Origin: Hydrangea macrophylla
Lineage: Eukaryota > Streptophyta > Magnoliopsida > Cornales > Hydrangeaceae
DNA: 64,000 nt
NCBI GenBank assembly: GCA_033977485.1
Contig: CM066991.1
Location: 126,375,999 to 126,439,998, forward strand
Direction: 5' to 3'
The position numbers were made by a program, and so were the translations under genes. Position 1 is the first letter of the stretch. Every line of letters begins with the position of its first letter. Shown here piece by piece: positions 23,101 to 33,800 of this stretch. The notes under the pieces were generated by a model. The model was not told the DNA's origin. It saw only the letters and a list, made by a program, of their open reading frames with translations, and ran no database searches.

Positions 23101-24941
23101 CCTCTTACCTTCACGAGTCCAAAAGTGGTCTCGGATCATCAATCCGGCAAACGGCGGTGACGGAACGGCGAAAAACGTCGTCGGTGACGGTCCGTCTTCT
23201 CTCTCGGAGCTCACTTCTTCTTTTCTTCTTTTAGTTCTAGAAAAAATGAGAGTCTAACTCTCTTTAGACACCTATACATGCATAAGCATGAGGTGTTTTG
23301 ATTACAATTTTCCCCTTTTTCACTTACACCCCCGGAATGTCTTAAGTTCTTATTATGAAATCCCCCAAACATTCCATTAACTACCCAATTATCAAATGAG
23401 TGTTTATCTAAGTTTCGTATGGGTCCCAACGTGGGTCCCATATATTTTGTGAAATTGCTATCGCACCTACTAATTTTAAATCTTTTTCATTTATACCCTT
23501 ATTTGGGTGTCCAAACTAATTCCAAATGCTACACATACATTAACATATAATATGAAAGCATGTAAGCAAATATTCATGTAATCACATAAAATGCATTTAA
23601 TTATTTAAAATGCAAATTACTAATTTACCCTTCGCTGGGCTCCATTTCAATACATGTCCCACCTCACTAGGGACTTTTCCAACTAGTGTCCCTCTCTGAA
23701 CACTTTTTACATGGGCGAGTCCAAGCCTCCCCTCAATCCATTTATACACTAATTATACTAATTAATGCATATTAACACAATAATTAACCCGTTCTCCGGG
23801 TACGGGTGTTACATTTCTACACAGACTAAATCATGATTGGAAAGCGATTAATATTAGACACTCAGAGGAAGGACAATTGTTCGGTCTGTTAGTGTTAACT
23901 TACGACTGCGCAAAAGCCAACCCATCTTTTGATTTCTTCTTTTATGTTTTCTATAGCACTCTAAAAAAGGCATTTGCAAGGAGTTTTGGAATGGCATTTC
24001 ATTTTCACTATTGCTGAAAACATCAAGAATAGTACTCTCGAGTCTCAAAATGCTGACAAAAAACATCTTGAAAACCTTATAAAGCTCTTATTCTTTTTTT
24101 TCTTATCATGCCTCCCGATATGAATACAACCATTTATTTGAGAAGGTGTAAGTACCTGTTATTGTGCTGGGTTGTAAGCTTGATTTGAGGGATGGGCACA
24201 ATCCGATGAACTTGGAACAAGTTAATTTCACCGATAATAACAGGTTAGCTTTTTATCATATGGTTCTTATCACCTCACTCATTGAATATTACGATTGTGC
24301 TGCAACGCACGAGTATATTTGTAAGTGTATAATATTGGGAGCTCAAATCATATAAACCAAGTAAAGAGTTAGAGTTAAACCCCAAAAAGAATAAAAAAGA
24401 ATCAGATTCCCAATTCACCATGGTTTTCAATTGAATGCTTGGTTAAGATTTTGCATAAGAACCACTTTTAGTAGGTTGGTTGATTTCATTCTATTTGATA
24501 TCCTTACATTTTGGCTGAACATTTTTTTTCCTTTATTGCAGTGTCTTGCATGTAGATTTTGAGAGAACAACATATGAAGCCAAAAAGATTTGGTTTATAT
24601 ATATATATATATATATATTCATTTTTGTTCTACTTGGACTACTTTGTTGAATTTCATGTGTATAAAGTAATGTTCCTTCTAACTGGGCGAATGAAAGTTT
24701 TCTTAAGATCTGCATGCTTGATTTACCATTCCCTTGTATTTGTGTTATTGGCAAGGTGTGCAATGTTAAATTTTTTATTGACCTCGAAGGATTTTGCTGA
24801 TAACGACTTTTTCCATGCCCCTTCATTTGCAAAATCTTTATTTCCTCATTCTTTTTTCTTTTCTTTTTTTGCATCTTTTATTTTTCGTTTTTTGCGTTGT
24901 GCACCCAGGAGTTCCTGTGCATTGCACGGGCTCACAACTAG
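20107..24941 (+). mobile_element. Helitron-like element, non-autonomous, with nested solo LTR
   Basis: The 3' end is typical of plant Helitrons: a GC-rich hairpin (CCTGTGCATTGCACGGG, 24914-24930) lies seven bases before CTAG at 24938-24941, followed by T. The 5' end is placed only tentatively at ACTACTATATAGAGCC (about 20115), which resembles the AC-TACTATATA start of the other Helitron-like element. No Rep/helicase frame is visible, and no captured gene was recognised. A 2.4-kb solo LTR is inserted inside. Confidence is good for the 3' end, low for the 5' end. Confidence 0.45.
21420..23813. mobile_element. Solo LTR, 2,394 bp
   Basis: Begins TGCCACACCCCAACCC, ends TACGGGTGTTACA, and is flanked by the 5-bp duplication TTTCT at 21415-21419 and 23814-23818. 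No internal coding region or second LTR. The long size and TGYCAC...GTKACA ends resemble the solo LTR at 41240 and the large LTRs at 53043 and 61424. A Ty3/gypsy-type origin is likely but inferred. Confidence 0.85.
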
Positions 24942-25384
24942 TAAAAAGATGAATACCAAGGATTGCAAATACAAGTATGTAGACAAATTGCCTTGAGATG
25001 AAACATACAAGAAACACACTTATTATTTTACATATTTTATTATATCTTGTGTTTTTGAATTTTGGGCAACTCTTGATTGGATGGTTCACCCCGTCTTCCT
25101 GTGGACGTGCCCCATGAATGAAGACATGTTGTGAGCAACCTGGGTTTTAACTTGGAGATAGTAATAGTCGCTGGAACCTACACGTACGGAGGCTATACGG
25201 TCTTTAGGACAGTGTATCATGACTTCCAGGCTTGCTCCTAATCTCTAACGCTTCCTAATATTTTATTTGTGCTTATTTAATTTAGTTAATTTCAAAGGTG
25301 TTTTGATTATTTCGTTATGAGCGTTTACAAAGCTAATTTCATTGTGAATTTCCAATAATATAGCTTCTGAAGAAAAAAAAATTG
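24942..25384. other. Intergenic, nothing recognised
   Basis: No supported gene or repeat seen between the Helitron-like 3' end and the duplicated flank of copy 3. Confidence 0.4.
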
Positions 25385-25844
25385 CTTTTATAGATTTGGT
25401 TTATGCATAGTGACGAAAAAGAAAAAAACAATGGTGTTTTATATATTTTTTTTAATTTTTTGAAAAACTTTTTTTGTGTTAATCCAAACAGCTCTTATCC
25501 CAACAATTGGCAAATTTCCTCTAGAGTCTAATCCCAAATATTTTATTCAAAAAAAAAAAAAAAAACCTAATCCCAAACCTAAATCAAACAACCCCTAATT
25601 CCTAACCCTAAGCCAAATAGACTCTATGCTATGCCCAATGCTTCATTCCACCAAAGTGTGTTTATTAGTAAGAATAAGAAGAAGAAAAAAGTGTGTTTAT
25701 TAGTAGGAGAAATAAAAACCAAACATAACATTTCTAATCCTACTAGGAAAGGAAAAAGAAAAGGGAAAAAAAATGTTTATTAGTAGGAGAAATTAAAACC
25801 AAACATAGCATTTCTAATCCGACTAGGAAAAGAAAAAGGAAAAA

Positions 25845-25879
<35 letters not shown>

Positions 25880-26080
25880 GAAACTACCAAAATTACCCTG
25901 AAGAAACGTATTACCTAAACCATAGCAGCCACTCATACTTGTTTACTTTCAAGTACTAAAAACAGATCTAGAGATCAAACAAACAAAAAACAAACACCAC
26001 TAGTAGCAATCCTCCTAGGATTTTGTAATCCTCGTGTACATACAATATACGATAGATATAAATATATATATATATATATA
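25385..26080 (+). repeat. Duplicated 5' flank of F-box copy 3
   Basis: Homologous by eye to 9285-9640. It contains an internal duplication (TTTATTAGTAGGAGAAAT at about 25669-25715 and 25775-25797) and an (AAT)n microsatellite at 25846-25879. It is interrupted at 26081 by a Helitron-like element; the copy 2 flank is the uninterrupted counterpart. Confidence 0.6.
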
Positions 26081-27016
26081 CTAGTTGGAAGCCTGCATGT
26101 TGCGCGAGAAATTTAATTGTGTCGTTTCGTACTGTTAATGATTGTTAAAAGTTCATAAATAGCCACTACAATAGTCACTTTCTTCGACATTTTTTGAAGT
26201 GAAGTATAAATATCTCATATCTTAAATTTTAGAGAAGAAGTTGACCAAAATGCGAATATTAGTGACCAATTTCTAAATAGCCACTAAAATAGCCATTTAT
26301 TTTGAATTTTTTAAGTGAATAATAAATATTCCAAAACTTACTGACCCAAATGCAATTACACATAGTACAATATATGAATCCTAAATTTGAGAGAAGAGTT
26401 GACCAAATTGTAAATATTATTGACCAATTCCTAAATAACCACTAAAATGGCCACTTTTTTTTTTTTGAAGTGAATAATAAATATCCCAAAAATTGTTGAG
26501 CCAAATGTAATTAGACATAAGATTGTTGATTCAAACCTCATTTGAGAGAAGAAGTTGATCAAATTGTAAATATTAGTGACCAATTCCTAAATAACCACTA
26601 AAATAATCACTTTTGCTGACTTTTTTTTAAGTGAATAATAAATATCCCAAAAATTGTTGACCAAATGTAATCAGACACAAGATTCTTGATTGAAACCTCA
26701 TTATTATATTAAATAAAATTTCAAAAGCTTACTTGAATGTATTTATTTGTCTAAAATGACAGATTTACCCTCACACAAATCGGACGTATAAATAGATGTA
26801 TGAGTAATAATAGTGTAGTGAGGTGCAAAATAGGAAGTTCATAACCGACCAATTCACCAAAACCGTGAGCAACTTTTGGAGTTTTTGGTATTTCAGGAGT
26901 TTACATTTTCAAACAAGGGTATAATCGAGAAGTACAAAAATTGGGCATGGACAATTTTGGCAATTCATAAAATTTGACGTACTTGCTTAATAGAGTTGTC
27001 TTATTATTATATAGTA
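26081..27016 (-). mobile_element. Helitron-like element, about 0.9 kb, minus strand
   Basis: On the minus strand the 3' end reads CGCGCAACATGCAGG, then CTAG at 26081-26084 next to T. The opposite end reads TATACTACTATATAATAATA (about 27000-27019), a common plant Helitron 5' style. Both ends sit in a TA repeat. The paralogous site upstream of copy 2 (about 9625-9640) lacks the insertion. The precise 5' base is not resolved and there is no coding frame. Confidence 0.5.
26156..26702. repeat. Four diverged tandem units of about 120-157 bp
   Basis: Each unit starts TAAATARCCACTAMAAT, has AAGTGAATAATAAATAT in the middle and GAAGTTGACCAAAT near the end. They start at about 26156, 26275, 26432 and 26588. 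Located inside the minus-strand Helitron-like element. Confidence 0.7.
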
Positions 27017-27067
27017 GTATATATATATATATATATATATGCGTGTGTGTAGTTTCTGTCCTGCAGT

Positions 27068-27712
27068 TAGGGCTGGCCATCCCAACCCGAGACCCGACCA
27101 ACCCGACCAAACTCGACCGACTCGAAGGCATTTGAGTGGTTTTGGCGGATGGCCGGATGAGTCATGGTTTTCCCAAGCCACACCCGATTGCTTATGGTTT
27201 GGTTGTCGATTTTTATAATCCAAACCCGACATCACTCGACCCGACCTGACCACATATTGAAAACTTAGAAAATACAATATATGTGGTGGAACTATGGAAG
27301 TCATTTTCAATTCTGTTTTTTGTATGTTGTATTAATTTGATGGTGGATTGTATAATTGTTTTTCATTTTTCTTTGCTTGTTAAGTTTATGTAGAATTTTT
27401 ATTTATTAGTAAGTTAAATTGAATGTCTTCCTAAAAAGTTTGCAAGAAGGTGAAATGGTGAATAACAGGGCCATGCTTTGCAGTTGGGTACAATAAACTC
27501 AGTGTTATCAGGGTGTAAAATTGATGAAAATAGGATATATTCTTTTTTGTCGGATTTCACCCGAAACCAACCCGAACCAACTCAAAACCGAAGGATCGGT
27601 TTCACCCGACTAAATGGATGAATGACGAATTCAAAACTCATAACCCGATGGGGTTCGGATGGATGATCGGGTGGGGGTCAAACCCGACTCACCCGAACCA
27701 TGGCCACCCCTA
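27068..27712. mobile_element. 645-bp non-autonomous hAT-type element B
   Basis: Ends TAGGGCTGGCCA and TGGCCACCCCTA are inverted with one mismatch. A perfect 8-bp duplication CCTGCAGT lies at 27060-27067 and 27713-27720. CCCGAC subterminal motifs are shared with element A (10670-11340). No transposase frame. The corresponding copy 2 site (about 9664-9675) is uninterrupted. Confidence 0.88.
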
Positions 27713-27976
27713 CCTGCAGTATTCTTTTTTTTTTTTTTGGGAAGTAAAAAATATACACTACACAAGTGTGTCGCACCTCTGATAATCGAACCCACAACAC
27801 GTGCAGGTTAATTTTCTAGGTCCCACGTGATCCGGTTTCCGGTTTTAGGGTTTTGTATAAAATTTACAAAGGAAGCAAAAAAGAAGTACTAATTCCCTTT
27901 TGGTTGTGAGCAGCCCAAGTTTTCACCCCAAAAAAACATTAAAAAAAAAAAAAAAGAAAAAGGAATTGGTCAGCCA

Positions 27977-30036
27977 ATGGATCGAATCTCTGATAGTCTG
28001 TTTGGTATGCCACAAACAAGAAAAGAATTGATTTGCAATTCTTGTTTGTGGCAAATCATGTGTTTGGCTTGATACAAAAACTAGAAATGAAATGATTTAC
28101 AATTCTTGCCAATTCTTGAGAATTGAAGTTTTAGACTTAGATGAAATCCGACCAATTTTGGTCAGATTTGGTGAGAATTCAGTGTTGAAATATGTTCTTC
28201 CCAACATACCCTCGTCTTCTTCGTCGTTCTGGTAGTCTTCTTCGTCGTTCTTCTGGTCGGTCTTCTTCGTTCGTCTTCTTCGTCCTTCGTCACAGCTTCG
28301 TCTTCTTCGTTCGTCTTCTTCGTCCTTCGTCACAGCTTCTTCTTCTTCAAGGTCTGATCTCTTCTTCTTCTTCTTCTTCTTAGGTCTGATCTCTTCTTGA
28401 TCTCTTCTTCACAGCTTCGAAGGTCTGTTTAGGTATTTTAGTAAATAACTATAATTCTTTTCAATTCTATTCTTTTCATTTCTACTTTAAACCAAACAGG
28501 AGAATTAAAATTGCAAATCAATTCTACTCTTTTCTTTTCTATTCTATTCTGTTCAATTCATTTCTATTCTATTTTACAACCATACCAAACGGACTGTGAA
28601 TTGTCAGAAGATACTATCATTCCTCTCCACAAAAGCAGCCGCCAAAACTAGTATGTTGTCAAAGAAATGGTTACATTCATGGTAGACTCTACTTTACCAT
28701 ATTTCAGACTTCCGAGATTTCTTCTTCAGAAAAAAAACTGGTTCATATCGTCCGTCTACCATGAAGATCACCCTGTAAATACTGAAGAATCACAAAAATT
28801 GATAAAAATTTGTCGATCGGGCCTTGCAGAGGTATCGCGAGCAGAATATGCATATGAAGAAGTTTAGGCTTCATCTGGAGAAGTTTAATGCTACAAAGTT
28901 TGCATCGCAAATTGATAATTGGATCGAAACTCTGCAATAGAAAACCAAGTGGAAGAGCTCCACCTCTATATATAAAGCGGAGAACGTGGATAGAGTCGGA
29001 CCACACACTGCCTCAAAAAATATTCGCCGCTAAATCTTTAGTAGTTTTGACATTGAAAGATTGCAAGTTAAAAGATAAAACTTGACACCAACACTAATAA
29101 TTTTCCTTGTCTAAAGAAGCTTTCACTCAAATGTGTAGATTTGGTCGATAGTATGATTCAGAGCTTAATCTCTAGCTGCCCTCTTATTGAGGAAATTAAA
29201 ATCTCTAATTGTAGGGGTCTGTACAAAATTCAAGTGGCCAATTTTCGTAGATTCGAGTCACTCGAAATCATTTTCAACCAGTATGAACTAGAGTGAATTC
29301 ACATTGATGCGCCAAGTCTTAAATTCCTTCATATGGAACTATATTGGGGCGTTCCATGGAATACTAAAGAGGGTTCTTGTGGAAATCTAAAACATTTACA
29401 TTTAGAGTCCGCAAACATTGGAGACGATTCGTTACGTGACTTTGTTTCTCACTTTCCACTCCTTGAGTTCTTAGAACTCGAAGATTGCACTATGCTGGAA
29501 AGAATCAACATTTCAAGTGATTCTCTGAGGGAATTTAGTTTAGTCAACTTTGAGAAGATTGTGGAGGCAAAGATTGACACTCTGAATTTGGTTTTATTTG
29601 ATTACGAAGGTAACTTTCACCCACATTTACAATCGACGAGTGATTTGGTTGTTTGCGAAGCTTACTTATGGTTTAATCAACATGTTGATGCTCTATCGCT
29701 CAACAAGTTGGGGGAATTTCTCACAAAATAGGGTCAATTCAAACAAGTTTACTTGATTTTCTCTAGCGAGTGTATATTTGATGTGGAGGAATGGAGGGAA
29801 ATTCCAAATTCCCTTATATTATACTATATGAAGTTGAGTCTTTGGAATTGGCTATATCTCCATTTTCATCGCCATTAAGTTATCTAGATCTTCTGAAAGG
29901 CTTGTTTTGTATTTGTCATCCTATGATTCTATATCTAAAATTGAATCGTTACCCTAATAAGAATCTCATAAAGGAAGTTACCAAGATGTTTATGACCAGA
30001 GAAGATCAGAATTGCTGCAGTTCAAGTCAATATTAA
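27977..30036 (+). pseudogene. F-box/LRR-type pseudogene, copy 3, F-box split by an insertion
   Basis: The start ATGGATCGAATCTCTGA (27977-27993) is followed by a 603-bp inserted element. The gene then resumes at 28597 as TGAATTGTCAGAAG, so the split falls inside the F-box codons. Downstream sequence follows copy 1 through the LRR part, with multiple frameshifts (for example extra bases near 28936) and a TCA-to-TGA stop at about 29295. The LRR frame at 29333-29731 and the FBD-like frame at 29791-30036 (GLFCICHPMILYLKL) survive as islands. No intact protein is possible. Confidence 0.85.
27994..28596. mobile_element. 603-bp PIF/Harbinger-like non-autonomous element
   Basis: Ends TAGTCTGTTTGGTATG and CATACCAAACGGACTG are inverted with two mismatches. 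The 3-bp duplication TGA lies at 27991-27993 and 28597-28599. The TGTTTGG-type end and 3-bp duplication are characteristic of PIF/Harbinger (Tourist-like) elements, although TGA rather than TTA/TAA is atypical. Inside is a CTTCTTCGT-rich microsatellite at about 28196-28385. Confidence 0.75.
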
Positions 30037-30867
30037 ATGTTGTGCAGATTGAGTACTTAGTTGGAGAGATTCGAGAGATTGAAGGGAGTCAGGGGACTGA
30101 AAATGTGGAGACTATTCAATGGAAGGAATTTAGATTAAGGTTGTGAGAACTTATTTGGAGAGAAGATCAATTTACTTACAAATTTCTTAGAAATGACTGT
30201 TATATTCTAGGTTTGAGGTTTTTTCTACCTTAAGAGTGAGTTCATTGTTCAGTCTTGATGGCTTATGCTTCTACTGGAACAATTTTATGATGTTGGAAAT
30301 GATTACTATAGTCCAATTGGTGCTCACTTGATTGCTCGACAAATAGACTCAAGTATAGTTAAAAGCTGCAAATCATGAATACAAAAAATGAAAACAAAAT
30401 CTGAAAAATCAAAAACTGCAGCATTACCAAGTGAGTCATAAGATCTTCTGTCACTTAAAAGCTGCAACTTCGGTGTATATGTGGTTTTTACACATCTATA
30501 TATTCTCTCTTTTCTCTGAAAACTACGTTTAATAACTGTATCAGAAGAATAACTAGTCAATGACTGCCAAAAAGTTTATTTTACTGATCAGAAAATAAAG
30601 CTAATGATTGATGTATGTGATAATGCAACTTTAAGGACCCAGAATGCGATTGCAAAAAAAGTTGATTAAACCTTAAATATGGGCTGACTACGTAAAGGGT
30701 GAAAAAAAGAGTTTGATTCTGTGTAAAACCCATTATTACCTACTTCATATCTTGCAATTTGGATGCTGGGATTAACGCTACTTTTTACATTAAGAAAGAT
30801 GTAAACTCTTAAGATTTTACTAATTTGTACAATGTTAATAATGGTAGTCAAGACCTGATATGTTTTT
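30037..30867. other. Tail-to-tail spacer between F-box copy 3 and DXS
   Basis: The first ~300 bp match the 3' flanks of the other F-box copies. The remainder should include the 3' UTR of DXS (minus strand). No separate gene recognised. Confidence 0.45.
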
Positions 30868-33800
30868 TTATGACATGATCTCTAGAGCCTCTCTGGTTTG
30901 TCCAAGTATATTGAACACCGTTGCCGCAATGTGAGATGGAGTGAAACCAGCTTGGGCCAGTTGATCAGCCGGTGATCCATGGTCGATGTATCGATCAGGA
31001 AGAACCAGTGGTCTCCACTGCACACGAGTTTAAAGTACACAAAGTAAGTTTTCCATAGCAGATTTTTCATTTTAATGCTGGCTTTGCAGCAACAAACAAA
31101 ATGATCAAAATAGGTAAATAACAGAAATAGGACTTAGGCTTCTCTTTAACACCACATTAAGGCTCTGTTTGGCTCATGTAATTACTGAGGAAAAGAAAGC
31201 AAAACACTATTCTTTGTTTGGTTAATAACGAAAACAGTGGGTTTTTATTATCTCAACAATGTTTTGAAAACATTTGTGTTTCAAAGTATCTACCAATCTT
31301 AAGCCATTACTTTAGCTGCATCGCTTTCCATATTTGACCATTTTTAAACTTTTGTGAAGACAAAAAGTCATTTTATTACAAAATTGAGTAATCACAATTC
31401 ACAAACTAATGCAGCTACAGGCAGAAATTAGAAGCATAACCTACATTCATACCTTTAATTGGCCATCAAGAAGACCATCAAGAGCCATGAACTGAGCAAC
31501 ATGAGATCCAAACCCCCCTATTGATCCTTCTTCTACTGTAATCAAGACCTCATGTGATTTTGCTAAGCTGCGAATAAGAGCACGATCCAGTGGTTTGCAG
31601 AAGCGTCCATCTGCAACCGTCAATCGTAAACCGTGGGATTCCACTAAGGAGGCTGCAGCTAGACAGCTCTGAACTGCGGTTCCGTAGCCCAAGAGTGCCA
31701 CTCTTTCACCTTCAATCAAAATCCGGCCTTTTCCAACCTGTTGCAAAGTTTCCAAGCATACTTTGAAGAACTTATTCAATCCTTATGGCCTGTTTGGGCA
31801 TCCATGAATCCATAACTTATACGTACTTTTAATAGTACTTAATCTAAAAAAGATTAAAATCTTCAATAGTTCCATACTTGCATTCAAGAAAATCGTGCTC
31901 GTTTCAAAGATACTGTTTAAAATCAGGTATTTTTTCATTCGAGGAAAACATAAAAGTTGCTGCATAAGAAGAAATATTGTGAATCATTCGTGATGAGGGG
32001 TTTTACATTAAGATACAACATAAATATGAACAAGGCTATTCCAAATCAAGTGATAACCGAACATGCTACTAGGACCTCGTTTGGGTGTCCTCGAATGCAA
32101 TAATTGCACTCGTATTTTTGCATATTATTAACTAAATGATTAGAAAAAAATAATTTTGCTCATTCAAAAATGATGCATAAAATCATGGATTTTGTTGTTT
32201 CAGGAAACACAAAAATGAATATAGAAGAAGAAATATGATGAGATCTCCCTAGTGATCTAACGGCTTCATCCATGACGGTGATTTTTATCTTTGGATACAG
32301 TGTACATGGTGAATAAGTTAATTTAAATTCAAGTGATAACCAAACATGTTACTAAAAGAATTTTTCTCAAGCTAGAGCCAGAAACTGAAAACTCAATCTT
32401 ACTATACCTCGATAGGAGTGCCTTTGTTCCCCGGTGGCAGCTGCACACCCACACCATTTCCTCTGGGGTAGCGGAAACAACTAGGTCTGTCATCTATGGC
32501 AGCAGCAGTAGCAACCATGTGAAAAAGCTCAGCCTCATCGGCAGGAGCCATCACTACCATGTTTGGGAGGCATGCCATAAAAGTGACGTCAAACGCGCCG
32601 CAATGTGTGGGACCATCTGCTCCAACCAGCCCAGCTCTGTCCATTGCAAATCTCACCGGCAGCTTCTGTAAATCCACGTCATGCACAACCTGCAGTAGAA
32701 CGTAAAACATATTTCTATGTTGCGTTAGTGAAGAAAAAAGGAAGAAAAGGAGTCGCACATTTTGAATTTTGTGTCACTTTCTATCCTCTTTTTTCAAGCT
32801 CCTAATATATTCTGGAAATTTTTTATTTTCAAAGTTATTTAGGCATGGGGGGGGAAAATACTACGGCTCTGATTGATTCATGGATTTAGTGGTGGAAAGG
32901 ATTGGAAAACACCGAAGAAAACGCTTTTCATTGTTTGGTTACCGAGGAAAACAATGAGTAGAATAGGAAGAAAAAGAAATTAGAATGAAAAACACACATG
33001 AAAGTTCCGGATTTTTTTTTTATTCAATTTCCCTTCTCTTTTCTTGATTTCCTATTAAGTTGTTCAATTTTCACTTCCTAGTATGGTAATACTGTTTATG
33101 TATGGAGAAAAACGCAACTGATTTAGTTTGGTTTTCTTTCTTTTCTCTTTTCCTTTTCAAAATCCGCAAACCAAACAGAGCCTGCAGAAAATACCACGGA
33201 GACACTTTTCCTTTCTTTTTCCTTTTCCTTCTCAAAATCCACACACCAAACGGATCCTAAAAGTAGAGTGCAAGAAGCAATTGACTTGCCTGGTCATACG
33301 CCCTTTGCATGAAAGACGAGTATATAGCACAAAAAGGTTTCACGCCTTCACAGGCCAGTCCAGCAGCAAAAGTAACAGCATGCTGTTCTGCTATCCCGAC
33401 ATCAAAGCATCGTGTAGGGAAGCGCCGAAGGAAAAGATTTAAGCCCGTTCCACCTCCCATTGCTGCGTGGATTGCAACTATGTCTTTGTCTGCTTCTGCT
33501 TCTGCAACTAAAGCCTCGGCGAAGTAAGTTGTGTATGACTGAGTTTTAGCACTCGCTTTAAATTGCTTTCCAGTTGCTGGATCAAATTTGGCCACTCCTG
33601 CGAGGAAAAAAGAAAATAAAAGAAAAGAAAAGAATAACGAGAAACATGTTTAACATTAGATGCATAGCACGGGGAGTATGGAAAACAATTCTCTAAGAGC
33701 TTCATTTCAGCTATTACAATATTCAATATTGTGTCTTTGTAACAATTAGATGAAGACATCTACAAATTGAATATTTTAACAAATGATTCTTGTTAGTAAT

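Noticed and set aside
27721..27806. Second SINE beside hAT element B
   Set aside because: A T run followed by a TCGAACCC motif is suggestive, but no body, A box or target duplication could be defined.
31168..31260. MITE end (GGCTCTGTTTGG) in DXS intron 9
   Set aside because: Only one end is recognisable. I could not find the opposite terminus or a duplication.
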